A DNA stretch of 64,000 nt from Oceanicaulis sp040217555 (GCA_040217555.1 JAVJPX010000007.1:411419-475418); one strand, 5' to 3'; numbered from the stretch's first letter, positions 11,094 to 20,068 are shown. Notes: generated by a model from the letters alone, not told the origin. Numbers and translations are program-made.

Positions 11094-11226
11094 TCCGAAC
11101 CGCACCCCAACAAACCCTCTCGCTCTATCTGACCGGCGATTCGGCACGCGCCGCTGTGGACGCCCACCGCGGAAAAGGGTTTAAGAATCGATCAGCTGCG
11201 TCGAGACGGTCGGCTTCGTAACCCCG

Positions 11227-12186
11227 TCACCAGCTCACATAGGGCGGCGGCGCTTTTAAAGTGGCGGAGGGGTATTCCTGGAAAGCCTCCCGATAGGCCG
11301 TGGAAAAGCGGCCCATATGGGTGAATCCGAACCGCCTGGCGACGTCGCTGACCTTGCAATCCGACTCCTGTGCCCGCTCCAGCGCGGCGCGCGCCCGTGT
11401 CAGGCGCAGGGCGAGATGCCAGCTGCGTGGCGCCACTTCGACCTGGTCAATGAACGCGTCGTTGATACGTCCTTCCGGGGCGTGGACCGTCTGGGACAAT
11501 TCATGCACCGGTACCGGCCGGCAGCACAGAGCATCCATGACGCGGTGCGCGCGCGAGAATAGCGCCCGCTTCGGGCGATGGCGCACCATCGCGGCGCCAT
11601 GCAGGTGAGCGAAGAAGTCGCGCCCGATCGCTGCAATGATCCGTTCTGCGAGGTCGGCATAGGTCGAAGCCCGGAAGGCGGCCCAGTCCGACATTGCGAA
11701 TTCGCGTATGAGGGCGACCAGCTCCGTTTTGTCCGCCCAGCAGAACAGATCGTCGGCGGCCAGTGTGTCGATCCCGCCGGCGTCGGCACGCGCGAGGCCC
11801 GCGCGCAGCCATTGTGCGGGAAAGGTCATCATGTCGAACGAGGCGTCCGTAGGCGTCGCGAACACCTGGCCTGGATATTGGAAGTTCGCCGCTTCACCGT
11901 AGCCGCATGGGGTCCGGGCGCAGACCGGCCCCTTGCCCTCGCCGGGAACGAACACGGCGGCGATGCGGCTTTGTCCCTGAATCGCCACAAGGGCGGCGTT
12001 CATCGTGGCGCGGCGCAACGTCACCGGCGGCTCCATCAGCGATCCGGTGATCGACCACCCTTCAGCGCTGAGCTTCATAGGCTGGAACAGCGGCGCGACC
12101 TGCGCGGGCGCTCCTATCGCCTCGGCGGCCCAGCCGGCCAACGCCTTCGCGGTTACGCCTTCTTCGGAAATTCGATCGATTCGCAT
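11227..12186 (-). CDS. AraC-family transcriptional regulator
   Basis: A 319-residue protein with an N-terminal sensing domain of no family I recognise (about residues 1-200) and a C-terminal AraC double helix-turn-helix. The latter is visible as LALRLTRARAALERAQ, CKVSDVARRFGFTHMGRFSTAYREAFQEYPS (about 255-305). It should activate or repress an unknown target in response to an unknown ligand. It is divergent from the chemoreceptor gene across about 300 bp. Its own operon context is single-gene, so the target cannot be read from neighbours. Confidence 0.88.
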   Translation of the reverse strand: MRIDRISEEGVTAKALAGWAAEAIGAPAQVAPLFQPMKLSAEGWSITGSLMEPPVTLRRATMNAALVAIQGQSRIAAVFVPGEGKGPVCARTPCGYGEAANFQYPGQVFATPTDASFDMMTFPAQWLRAGLARADAGGIDTLAADDLFCWADKTELVALIREFAMSDWAAFRASTYADLAERIIAAIGRDFFAHLHGAAMVRHRPKRALFSRAHRVMDALCCRPVPVHELSQTVHAPEGRINDAFIDQVEVAPRSWHLALRLTRARAALERAQESDCKVSDVARRFGFTHMGRFSTAYREAFQEYPSATLKAPPPYVSW

Positions 12187-12480
12187 TGTGTTCTCGAATT
12201 CGCTCGATGCGAACGTCGCATCCCACTACTGATTTTCCAGCCCTCTGTGCGCAAATGTCCGGAAGGCTTCAAAAAAAACCGTTTCTGTCACACTCAGAGC
12301 GCTAATATAATATTCTGGTAACAGACCGAGCACGGATCGCCTGCGTTGCAACCATTGGACAGTTTCTTGGCTGGATAAAGAGCTCAACCGCTCGCTGTCG
12401 CGCAATAACCTTTGGTTAAAGATTCCCTCCCCCAAACTTGGTTCCAGTCGTCATTGGCGCCGCTCCTTGGGGAAAGCTTG
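12187..12480. other. Divergent intergenic region before the chemoreceptor gene
   Basis: This 294-bp stretch is visibly richer in A/T than its flanks (for instance around 12270-12320 and 12405-12420) and separates the leftward AraC gene from the rightward chemoreceptor gene. It must hold both promoters. I see no clear -35/-10 pair that I would defend. A 69-codon minus-strand frame here looks like chance. Confidence 0.5.
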
Positions 12481-14292
12481 ATGAAACTGTCCAATCTGTC
12501 GATCCTTCAGAAAACCCTCCTCATCGTCGCCGTGATGGGGCTCGGGGCCGCGATCGTCGCCGGTGCCGGCGCGTTCAGCGCGGCCCGGCTCGGTTCCGCC
12601 GTGACCGCCGTCGATCAGGCGGGCGACCGGGCGGTCCTCTCCTCAGAGATGGAGGCGGTCTCCCTGGCGCTGAGCCGAGCCGAGTATCGCCTCGCCGCGG
12701 AGCCCGGCGAGGCCGACGTAATCGCGGACGACATCGCCGAGCGGCGGGCCCGGTTGCGCGATCTGATCGATGGTCTTGAAGCGGTCAGCACGGGCGAAGC
12801 CCGCTCCGCCCTACGGTCGGCGCGTGACCAGCTGGAGGATTATCGCGCGGAGCTGGACCGCATGGTCGACCTGGCGCGCCGGTCCGGCCCCGGCGAAGTC
12901 AGCCTGTCCGAGCAGGCGCTGCTGGACCAGGTCCAGCGGTCCCGCCGGCAGGCAAGCGAGCTTCGCGAAAGCATCGACGTGCTCACCGCCGAGTTCTCCG
13001 ACCGAGCGCAGGCGGAGCGCGACGCGGCGCGCAACGCGGCGACGATCGCAAAGCTGGCCGTGGCCGCCGCCGCTCTGGTTTCCATTTTCGCCGGCGCAAG
13101 CGCCGCGATTTTGATCGCGCGCAGCGCCATCGCACAGCCGATACGCCGCGCGGTCGGCCGGGCCGAGACGCTCGCCTCCGGCGATCTGGAGACCGAGATC
13201 GGTGAAACGGAACGGCGCGATGAGATCGGCGCTTTGAACAAGACGCTGGCGGTGTTCCTGTTCAACATGCGCGAGCAAGCTGAATTGCGCGCCGAACGCG
13301 ACGCCGACATGGCCCGCCGCCAACAGGAGGCCGAAGCGGAAACCGCGCGCGAGGCCGAGCGGGTCGCCGAGATGGCCCGCAAGGCCGAAGCCGAGCGCGC
13401 CGAGGCCGAACGCCTCGCGGCCCTCACGGAAGCGTTCGAGGCCGAAGTCGCTGAAAGCGTCGCCGGGCTCGCCGCCGCGGCCGAAGAGCTGCACGCCACG
13501 GCCACCAGCATGGCGGCCACCGCCGAACAGACGGCGAGCGAAAGCAGCACCGTGTCCGCCTCCACCGAGCAGACGGCCTCGAACATTCAGATGGTCGCGT
13601 CGGCGACCGAGGAGCTGACCAGCTCCATTAAAGAGGTGGGCGATCAGATTTCGCGGACCTCCGCCATTGCTGACCGGGCGGCCTCCAAGGTGAGCCTGGC
13701 GGGCGACGGCATGGCGGACCTCGAGACCGCCGCACGCGAGGTGGGCGCCGTGCTTACGCTGATCGGGGACATCACCGAGCAGACCAAGCTGCTCGCGCTG
13801 AACGCCACGATCGAAGCCGCGCGGGCCGGTGAAGCCGGCAAGGGTTTCGCGGTGGTGGCCAGCGAGGTGCGCGCGCTCGCCGAGCAGACGGAGAAGGCGA
13901 CGGGCGAGGTCGCCGCCAAGATCGATGCGATCCAGACCCATACCCGCAGCGCCGCCAACGCGGTGGGCGAAATCGACAGTGTGGTCAGAGAGGTCAACGA
14001 CGTCTCCACCGCCGTAGCCGCCGCCGCCGAGCAGCAGGCCAGTGCGACTGGAGAAATCAGCCGAAATGTGAACGAGGCCGCCACCGGCGCCGAACAAGTC
14101 TCCAGCGCCGTGGCGAGCCTCAGCCAGGCCTCCGGCGACACGTCCGCCGCCGCTCAGCAAGTCACCTCGACGGCTGAAACCGTCTCCGAGCGCGCCGAGG
14201 CGATACGGGAGCGCATCACCCGCTTCCTGGAGGAGACACGGACCGACGACCACGCCAAGACACCAACCCCGACCCGCGCGCAGGCGGCCTGA
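12481..14292 (+). CDS. Methyl-accepting chemotaxis protein
   Basis: A 603-residue transmembrane chemoreceptor. TM1 lies about residues 10-32, a helical periplasmic domain follows to about 190, TM2 is about 190-212 (KLAVAAAALVSIFAGASAAI), then a HAMP linker (AIAQPIRRAVGRAETLASGDL) and a long cytoplasmic coiled coil. The signalling tip contains LLALNATIEAARAGEAGKG, the invariant CheA/CheW-contact segment. The E/A-rich helix after the HAMP (RRQQEAEAETAREAERVAEM) is unusually long and charged. ATG 12481 was chosen for the GGGGAAAGC just upstream. Ligand unknown. Confidence 0.93.
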   Translation: MKLSNLSILQKTLLIVAVMGLGAAIVAGAGAFSAARLGSAVTAVDQAGDRAVLSSEMEAVSLALSRAEYRLAAEPGEADVIADDIAERRARLRDLIDGLEAVSTGEARSALRSARDQLEDYRAELDRMVDLARRSGPGEVSLSEQALLDQVQRSRRQASELRESIDVLTAEFSDRAQAERDAARNAATIAKLAVAAAALVSIFAGASAAILIARSAIAQPIRRAVGRAETLASGDLETEIGETERRDEIGALNKTLAVFLFNMREQAELRAERDADMARRQQEAEAETAREAERVAEMARKAEAERAEAERLAALTEAFEAEVAESVAGLAAAAEELHATATSMAATAEQTASESSTVSASTEQTASNIQMVASATEELTSSIKEVGDQISRTSAIADRAASKVSLAGDGMADLETAAREVGAVLTLIGDITEQTKLLALNATIEAARAGEAGKGFAVVASEVRALAEQTEKATGEVAAKIDAIQTHTRSAANAVGEIDSVVREVNDVSTAVAAAAEQQASATGEISRNVNEAATGAEQVSSAVASLSQASGDTSAAAQQVTSTAETVSERAEAIRERITRFLEETRTDDHAKTPTPTRAQAA

Positions 14293-14305
14293 TCGGGGAT
14301 GCGCC

Positions 14306-14860
14306 ATGCCCTCACCTTTTTTGATCCCCGGCCCCGGCGCGTTCGAGCTGCCCGGCGTCAGCATCGAGATCCGGCCGGCCTCATGCTACGTGCTCATGCG
14401 TCTGACTGGATTTCTATCGGCGTCGAATTTCGACGACGCGCTGACGCTGCTCGTTGAGGTGATCGAGGACGAGCAAGAACGCACAGTGGTCGTGGACGCG
14501 CGCGCCTCCTATTGGCCCCTGGACGCGGAGACGCCCGGCACGAACGTTTGCGAGACGCTTCATCGTCTCGGCGCGGTCGACGCTCACGTCCTGTGCCGCA
14601 ACATGCACGCACCGATCATAAACACGCTGCGGCTGCTCGTGCCGGCGGGCGGCGGGCGTCTACATGTCTATGACGACGAGGCGGAAATCCTCGCCTGGCA
14701 CGCCGCGCGGCGCTTCGAAACCCCGCCCGCGGCGCCGCGCCGAAATTTTCGCAGTCGTTTGAAGACGCAACTGGCCACCCGCTGCGGCCCCATACGCAAG
14801 CTCATGGCGGCGGCTGCACGCCGAACCCGGCGATCGCCTGCCCGTCAGTCCGGCACGTGA
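14306..14860 (+). CDS. Hypothetical protein downstream of chemoreceptor (possible STAS-like fold)
   Basis: A 184-residue protein I do not recognise firmly. Its alternating strand/helix pattern (RPASCYVLMRLTGFLSASNF, RTVVVDARASYWPL, VDAHVLCRNMHAP, GRLHVYDDEAEILAWHAA) is reminiscent of SpoIIAA/STAS-type domains, and the last 45 residues are basic and Arg/Ala-rich. It starts 13 bp after the chemoreceptor stop and probably shares its transcript, so a role near chemoreceptor signalling is plausible but not shown. Confidence 0.6.
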   Translation: MPSPFLIPGPGAFELPGVSIEIRPASCYVLMRLTGFLSASNFDDALTLLVEVIEDEQERTVVVDARASYWPLDAETPGTNVCETLHRLGAVDAHVLCRNMHAPIINTLRLLVPAGGGRLHVYDDEAEILAWHAARRFETPPAAPRRNFRSRLKTQLATRCGPIRKLMAAAARRTRRSPARQSGT

Positions 14861-14899
14861 GAGGCGCAGCCTACACGGCCGCCCACCAGAGAAACGGCG

Positions 14900-15544
14900 T
14901 CAATCCGCGCTCGCCCGCTTCCAGCTTTCCAGCTGGCGCAGGCGGTCGAAATAGGCGCGCACCGGGTCGGGCGCGCCGTCGAATTGTTTCACGATCTTAA
15001 GAAGATAGAGAATGTAGCCGACGCTCATGTCGGCGGCTGTCAGCCGTCCGCCGGCGAGGAAGTCGCGGCCGCCGGAGAGGCCGCGCTCAGCCAGCGCCGC
15101 GAGCTGCTTGTCGACCGCCTCGCGCGCCCATTTGAGCAGGCCTGCATTGCGGTGCGCTTCGGGCAGGAGCGCGGAATGGGCGAGGGTGAGGTTGACCGCC
15201 ATGGACATGGTGGCTTCGCCGAACTGGCTCCATTCCAGATAGCGGGCGAAATCCGCCTCGTCCGGCGTCACGGCGAGCGGGCTCGGCGCGTTCTTCGCCA
15301 GGATGTATTCGTTAATGGCCAGGCTTTCCAGGATCACCGTCTCGCCGTCCTTGAAGGCGGGCACCTTCTGAAGCGGATTGACCTGGCGATAGGCGTCGCC
15401 GCCCACGTTTCCTCGCGTGAACTCCACCCGCTCCAGCGCGTAGGGCAGGCCCAGCTCCTCCAGAAGCCAGCGCACCCGCACCGAACGGGACATGGGGGCG
15501 TGGAACAGGGTGTAGCGGGCTTCGGGGACCATGGCGGGCTCCAT
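14900..15544 (-). CDS. Glutathione S-transferase family protein
   Basis: 214 residues with a thioredoxin-like N-terminal domain (YTLFHAPMSRSVRVRWLLEELGLPYALERV), the cis-Pro region KVPAFKDGETVILESLAINEYI that binds the glutathione gamma-glutamyl group, and an all-helical C-terminal domain (about 90-210). It would conjugate glutathione to electrophiles or reduce small peroxides; the substrate cannot be told. A second start three codons further (MVPEARY) is also possible. It lies between the chemoreceptor gene pair and the rho terminator as a single gene. Confidence 0.9.
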   Translation of the reverse strand: MEPAMVPEARYTLFHAPMSRSVRVRWLLEELGLPYALERVEFTRGNVGGDAYRQVNPLQKVPAFKDGETVILESLAINEYILAKNAPSPLAVTPDEADFARYLEWSQFGEATMSMAVNLTLAHSALLPEAHRNAGLLKWAREAVDKQLAALAERGLSGGRDFLAGGRLTAADMSVGYILYLLKIVKQFDGAPDPVRAYFDRLRQLESWKRASAD

Positions 15545-15597
15545 GCAATTGAAATCAGGGTCGATCCGGTTTTGAACCGATCTTCTCGACCAGCCAA

Positions 15598-15630
15598 CAA
15601 AAAAGCCGGCTTCGGATGAAGCCGGCTTCT
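15598..15630 (-). terminator. Intrinsic terminator of the hem-rho operon
   Basis: An 11-bp perfect stem (15603-15613 pairing with 15618-15628, loop GGAT) is followed on the minus strand by six T residues. It lies about 25 bp beyond the rho stop, so it terminates the leftward hemE-hemH-hemJ-rho transcripts. Confidence 0.92.
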
Positions 15631-15652
15631 TCTGTCTCGCGCGATGAGGCGC

Positions 15653-16990
15653 CTAGGTGTTCATCGAATCGAAGAAGTCCGAATTGGTTTTCGATTCCTT
15701 CAGCTTGCCCAGGAGGAATTCGATCGCGTCCTGGGTGCCCATGGGGTTGAGGATACGGCGCAGAACGTAAGTTTTCTGCAGGTCGACCCTTGGGACCAGC
15801 AGCTCCTCTTTCCGGGTGCCGGATTTGAGGATGTCGATGGCGGGGAAGACGCGCTTGTCGGCGGCCTTGCGGTCCAGCACGATCTCGGAGTTGCCGGTGC
15901 CTTTGAACTCTTCAAAGATCACCTCGTCCATGCGCGAGCCGGTGTCGATGAGCGCGGTGGCGATGATCGTCAGCGAGCCGCCCTCTTCGATATTGCGCGC
16001 CGCGCCGAAAAAGCGTTTCGGCCGCTGCAGGGCGTTCGCGTCCACGCCGCCGGTGAGCACCTTGCCGGAGCTGGGCACCACGGTGTTGTAGGCGCGGCCA
16101 AGCCGGGTGATGGAGTCCAGCAGGATCACCACGTCGCGCTTGTGCTCCACCAGGCGCTTGGCCTTTTCGATCACCATCTCGGCCACCTGGACGTGGCGCG
16201 TGGCCGGCTCGTCAAAGGTGGAGGCCACCACCTCGCCCTTCACCGTGCGCTGCATGTCGGTGACTTCCTCGGGGCGCTCGTCGATGAGTAGCACCATGAG
16301 ATAGCTGTCAGGGTGGTTGGTCTCGATGGCGTGGGCGATGTTCTGCATCAGCACCGTCTTACCGGTGCGCGGCGGCGCCACGATCAAACCGCGCTGGCCC
16401 TTGCCCAGCGGCGCGACGATGTCGATCACACGGCCCGAGCGATCCTTCTTGGTGGGATCGGGCAGCTCGATATGGAAGCGATCGTCGGGATAAAGCGGGG
16501 TGAGGTTGTCGAAGTGGACCTTGTGACGGGCCTTCTCCGGCTCCTGGAAATTGATCGCGCTGACCTTCAAAAGCGCGAAATAACGCTCACTATCGCGCGG
16601 CGCCCGGATCTCGCCCTCCACCGTATCGCCGGTGCGCAGGCCGAAGCGGCGAATCTGGCTGGGCGACACATAGATGTCGTCGGGACCGGGCAGATAGTTG
16701 GATTCCGGCGCGCGCAGGAATCCGAACCCGTCCTGAAGCACTTCCAGCGTGCCGCCGCCGTAAATCTCCGCGCCCTCGTCGGCCAGCGCCTTGAGGATGG
16801 CGAACATCATGCCCTGCTTGCGCAGCGAGGCGGCGTTCTCGATATCCAGCTCTTCAGCCAGCTGGACCAGCTCGGCGGGGCTCTTTTCCTTGAGCTCCTG
16901 CAGCGACATGCGCTCGTCGGCGCGCGATCCGCTGCGCGGGCCGTCCTCCGCCTCGTCGTGATCGTCGGTATAGTCCTGGTCGTCGTTCAT
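15653..16990 (-). CDS. rho: Transcription termination factor Rho
   Basis: Rho (445 residues) is the hexameric RNA-dependent ATPase that terminates unfinished or untranslated transcripts. An acidic N-terminal tail precedes MSLQELKEKSPAELVQLAEEL, the RNA-binding cold-shock-like domain (DGFGFLRAPESNYLPGPDDIYVS), Walker A (APPRTGKT, about residue 205), and LLIDERPEEVTDMQR of the catalytic site. I chose ATG 16990 rather than upstream in-frame starts because the conserved acidic tail begins there; the ribosome site is weak. It is the last gene before the strong terminator at 15598. Confidence 0.96.
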   Translation of the reverse strand: MNDDQDYTDDHDEAEDGPRSGSRADERMSLQELKEKSPAELVQLAEELDIENAASLRKQGMMFAILKALADEGAEIYGGGTLEVLQDGFGFLRAPESNYLPGPDDIYVSPSQIRRFGLRTGDTVEGEIRAPRDSERYFALLKVSAINFQEPEKARHKVHFDNLTPLYPDDRFHIELPDPTKKDRSGRVIDIVAPLGKGQRGLIVAPPRTGKTVLMQNIAHAIETNHPDSYLMVLLIDERPEEVTDMQRTVKGEVVASTFDEPATRHVQVAEMVIEKAKRLVEHKRDVVILLDSITRLGRAYNTVVPSSGKVLTGGVDANALQRPKRFFGAARNIEEGGSLTIIATALIDTGSRMDEVIFEEFKGTGNSEIVLDRKAADKRVFPAIDILKSGTRKEELLVPRVDLQKTYVLRRILNPMGTQDAIEFLLGKLKESKTNSDFFDSMNT

Positions 16991-17272
16991 ATCGGTCTCA
17001 ATCACGGAAAATAGCGTGTCCGAACGGGAAGCCCGCGCGGAATGACGCAAGTCCGGCGCCGAAACCGGCTCAGGCTTGCGCGAACCTTGCGGGGCCGCGC
17101 CGCACGAAGGCTTCGGCGAGCGGCTATGGGTTGCGTGAAGCGCCCGGCGGACACCGGCGGTCAGGGCCGGTCGTCACCTCGGACGTGGAAGGAGGGAATC
17201 CGAAAAACCGGATTTGGTAAAGCCCTGACACACGCGGGGCCTTGCGTCAAGCACAGGCGGGCGCGGCGCCGG
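16991..17272. other. Leader/intergenic region between hemJ and rho
   Basis: 282 bp without a credible gene. A minus-strand TTGACG lies at 17245-17250, but no convincing -10 box follows at 16-18 bp, so a separate rho promoter is possible but unproven. Small frames here lack ribosome sites. In other bacteria rho has a long autoregulated leader; nothing more specific is visible. Confidence 0.4.
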
Positions 17273-17728
17273 TCAAAACGGCTTCACCACCGCCAGCAGC
17301 ACGATGATGATCGCCGCGATGGCGGGGACTTCATTCATGATCCGCCAGAATTTCTCGCTGCGCGGGCGCTCGCCGCGGGCGAATTTCTTCGCGCTCGCCG
17401 CATAGAAGCCGTGCACGCCTGAAAGCAAGATAACCAGGAGCAGTTTCGCGTGAAACCATCCCGAGGTCCAAAGCGAGGCGTTGGCGACCAGCATCACGAT
17501 CGCCAGAAGCCAGACCGCGATCAGCGCCGGGTTCAGGATGATGGTGAGAAGGTTCTTTTGCTGGGTGAGAAGCGCGCCTTCCAGCTCTCCACCCGCCTGG
17601 GCCTGGTGGTGATAGACGAACAGGCGCGGCAGGTAGAGCATGCCCGCCATCCAGAAGATCACCGCCGCGATGTGCAGCGCCTTCACCGTGAGATAGGCGT
17701 ACGTGCCCGGAGCCAGAAAATCGATCAT
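17273..17728 (-). CDS. hemJ: Protoporphyrinogen oxidase HemJ
   Basis: HemJ (151 residues) is the membrane protoporphyrinogen IX oxidase used by most alphaproteobacteria. Four hydrophobic segments are visible, with the conserved LHIAAVIFWMAGMLYLPRLFVYH in the first, SGWFHAKLLLVILLSGVHGFYA (conserved His and Lys) in the third, and RIMNEVPAI before the last. ATG 17728 is chosen because the family starts with a short MIDFL-type tail; it overlaps the hemH stop by 4 bp, implying coupling. It converts protoporphyrinogen to the substrate of HemH next door. Confidence 0.93.
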   Translation of the reverse strand: MIDFLAPGTYAYLTVKALHIAAVIFWMAGMLYLPRLFVYHHQAQAGGELEGALLTQQKNLLTIILNPALIAVWLLAIVMLVANASLWTSGWFHAKLLLVILLSGVHGFYAASAKKFARGERPRSEKFWRIMNEVPAIAAIIIVLLAVVKPF

Positions 17729-18795
17729 GCCGCCTTGTCCTCCGCGATCGTCTCGCTGACAAGCCCGGCCTCCCGGCACGGGCAGCGTCCGAACTCGGCG
17801 GGGCAGATGGGCGCGCCGTCAGGCGGCTTCAGCCCGGTCTCCCCGGTGAGCGCATCCAGGGTCAGCGATTTGAGACCTTCGATGAAATCGGCCTGCGTGC
17901 CCAGCGCCGGCACGCGCTCATAGCCGGGCGCGCCCCATTCTTCGGCGAGCTCGCCGTATTCTTCATCCAGTTCCACCAGCGTCTCGATATGCTCGGAGAC
18001 GAAGGCGATGGGCGACAGGATGATGTGCTTTTCATCCTCGCAGGCGCGCTCGATGGCCTCCTCGGTGGCCGGGCCGATCCATTTCAGCGGGCCGACGCGG
18101 GACTGATAGCAGATCTCATGCGTTTTCAGCGGGTCGGGCAGGCGCTCCACCACCGCGGCGACGGTCTGCTCCACCTGCCATTGATAGCTGTCGCCCTTCT
18201 TCACGGTGATCTCCGGAAGCCCGTGGGCGGAGAACAGGACGCGCGGATTGGCCGGCCTGCCCGCCTTCTCCCAGCTTTCCTCGATCAGCTTGGCGTGGGC
18301 GGCCACCACATGGCGTTCGGTGGGATAACAGCACACGGTGCGCGCTTCAGGTCCGCCAGCGTCGCGCCAGGCTTTCAGAGAGCTGGCCGTCGTCGTGGTG
18401 GAGAACTGCGGGTACAGCGGCAGCAGAACGACGTCGTCCGCGCCCCAGGCCTTCACCTCGGCCACCGCCTCCTTCACGAAGGGATGCCAGTAACGCATCG
18501 CCAGAAAGCAGCGAATCTCGTCGTTGGGGCGTGCCTCCCTCAGCACGTCGGCGAGCGCCTCGGCCTGTTTTTCGGTCTCGGGCACCAGCGGGGAGCCCCC
18601 GCCCATTTTTTCGTAATTGGCGGTGGCTTCCTTGGTCCGCGTGGTGGAGATCAACCAGGCGAGAAACTCGCGCACCGGGCCCGGCGCGGCGATGATCGCG
18701 GGATCGCGAAACAGATTGCGCAGGAACGGGCGCACGTTTTCCGGCCGGTCGGGACCGCCCAGGTTGAACAAGACCACCGCGATGCGCCGCGCCAT
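17725..18795 (-). CDS. hemH: Ferrochelatase with likely [2Fe-2S] cluster
   Basis: HemH (356 residues) inserts Fe2+ into protoporphyrin IX, the last step of heme synthesis. Family motifs are VVLFNLGGPD at the N-terminus, MRYWHPF, LLPLYPQFSTTTTAS, LFSAHGLPE with the catalytic His, and FVSEHIETLVELD. Cys331, Cys338 and Cys340 (C-x6-C-x-C) and the internal Cys155/Cys156 match the arrangement known in [2Fe-2S] ferrochelatases such as that of Caulobacter crescentus. ATG 18795 follows hemE by 14 bp. The cluster is inferred from the cysteine pattern. Confidence 0.95.
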   Translation of the reverse strand: MARRIAVVLFNLGGPDRPENVRPFLRNLFRDPAIIAAPGPVREFLAWLISTTRTKEATANYEKMGGGSPLVPETEKQAEALADVLREARPNDEIRCFLAMRYWHPFVKEAVAEVKAWGADDVVLLPLYPQFSTTTTASSLKAWRDAGGPEARTVCCYPTERHVVAAHAKLIEESWEKAGRPANPRVLFSAHGLPEITVKKGDSYQWQVEQTVAAVVERLPDPLKTHEICYQSRVGPLKWIGPATEEAIERACEDEKHIILSPIAFVSEHIETLVELDEEYGELAEEWGAPGYERVPALGTQADFIEGLKSLTLDALTGETGLKPPDGAPICPAEFGRCPCREAGLVSETIAEDKAA

Positions 18796-18809
18796 GGCGT
18801 TTCCTTCCC

Positions 18810-19844
18810 TCAGCCGCCGCGCACCCGGCGCAGAAGCTGCGCCACGTTTTCCGGCGGGGTGCTCAAATTGATCCCGTGTCCGAGGTTGAACACATAGGGC
18901 CGCCCGGCCCATGCGGAAAGCAGGCGATCCACCTCACCGTCCAGCGCATCGCCGCCGGCGCGCAAAACCGAAGGATCAAGCTGGCCCTGAACCGGCAGGG
19001 TTTTCGGCAGGGCGGAGGCCGCCCATTCGGTGTCCATCCCGTGATCCAGCGCCAGCGCGGTCACGCCGGTGCGCTGCGCATAGCGAACGACCTGCGGCCC
19101 GGCGCCGCGCGGAAACCCGATGACAGGAACCGTGACGCCCATCTCGCGAAGGCGCGCGATGATCTTGCGGGTGGGCTCGATCACGACGCGGTCGAACAGC
19201 GGATCGGGCAGGGAATCGGCCCAGGAATCAAAGATCTTCAGCGCATCCGCGCCGGCTTCGGCCTGATCGGAGAGATACTCGGCGCTCGCCTCCACCAGAA
19301 CATCCAGCAGCGCATCGAACCGCTCCGGCTCCGACCAGGCGAGCGCGCGCGCTTCAAACCGGTCCTTCGAGCCGCCGCCCTCGATCATATAGGTCGCCAC
19401 CGTCCACGGCGCGCCGCAGAATCCGATCAGGGCCGTCTCTTCGGGAAGCTCGGCCTTGGTCAGACGCAAGGTCTCGCTCACCGGGCTCAACACCTTGCGC
19501 GATCGCGCCACGTCGAGCGTATCCTGCATCTGCGCGGTGAGGGGATCGAGCTTGGGACCCTCGCCTTTTTCAAACCAGGTCTTCTGACCAAGCCCGTAGG
19601 GAATGAGCAGGATGTCTGCGAAGACGATGGCGGCGTCGAATTTGAACCGGCGAATCGGCTGCAGAGTCACTTCTGCGGCGGCTTCGGGGTTCAAACAGAA
19701 ATTGATGAAGTCCGGCTGCTTGGCGCGGACCTCCATATATTCGGGCAGATAACGCCCGGCCTGGCGCATCAGCCAGACCGGAGGCGGGCTCAGGGTTTCA
19801 CCTGCAAGCGCTGCGAGAAATGGTTTTTTGGAACCCATGGTCAT
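18810..19844 (-). CDS. hemE: Uroporphyrinogen decarboxylase
   Basis: HemE (344 residues) decarboxylates uroporphyrinogen III to coproporphyrinogen III. The signatures are PVWLMRQAGRYLPEY (active-site Arg pair), FADILLIPYGLG with the catalytic Asp, GFCGAPWTVATYMIEG and FDSWADSL. ATG 19844 or ATG 19838 are both possible; neither has a strong ribosome site, and an in-frame extension to 20009 runs into the origin region and is rejected. It heads the hemE-hemH-hemJ-rho operon and borders the predicted oriC, as in Caulobacter. Confidence 0.95.
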   Translation of the reverse strand: MTMGSKKPFLAALAGETLSPPPVWLMRQAGRYLPEYMEVRAKQPDFINFCLNPEAAAEVTLQPIRRFKFDAAIVFADILLIPYGLGQKTWFEKGEGPKLDPLTAQMQDTLDVARSRKVLSPVSETLRLTKAELPEETALIGFCGAPWTVATYMIEGGGSKDRFEARALAWSEPERFDALLDVLVEASAEYLSDQAEAGADALKIFDSWADSLPDPLFDRVVIEPTRKIIARLREMGVTVPVIGFPRGAGPQVVRYAQRTGVTALALDHGMDTEWAASALPKTLPVQGQLDPSVLRAGGDALDGEVDRLLSAWAGRPYVFNLGHGINLSTPPENVAQLLRRVRGG

Positions 19845-20013
19845 AATCCGATTTATCGATAAGCCCGGTCGCCCGAGCCGGTTTTGCACGCCGGCGAGGC
19901 TCGCACTCTTAACCCCCTTTTCTTTCCTTAAAAAGGAAGGGGTAAGGAGTAGAGGGCCGGTTTGCGGGGAAAAGTGTCGCACGTCCACACCGGCGCCGGA
20001 TTCCCACACCCTG

Positions 20014-20029
20014 TGAAAAGCGCTTTTCA
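20014..20029. repeat. Perfect 16-bp palindrome in the origin region
   Basis: TGAAAAGCGCTTTTCA is an uninterrupted palindrome whose left half overlaps a weak DnaA-like box (TGTGAAAAG, 20012-20020). It could be a protein-binding site or a second DnaA contact; nothing more is known. Confidence 0.7.
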
Positions 20030-20068
20030 GCCGGTTTGCGAGCCTGTGGACCGTTTTGGGTTAACGCT

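Noticed and set aside
12226..12435. 69-codon minus-strand frame upstream of the chemoreceptor
   Set aside because: No ribosome site, no recognised motif, and located in the divergent promoter gap.
17042..17422. Arg-rich plus-strand frame in the rho leader
   Set aside because: It runs into antisense of hemJ, lacks a ribosome site and has no family features.
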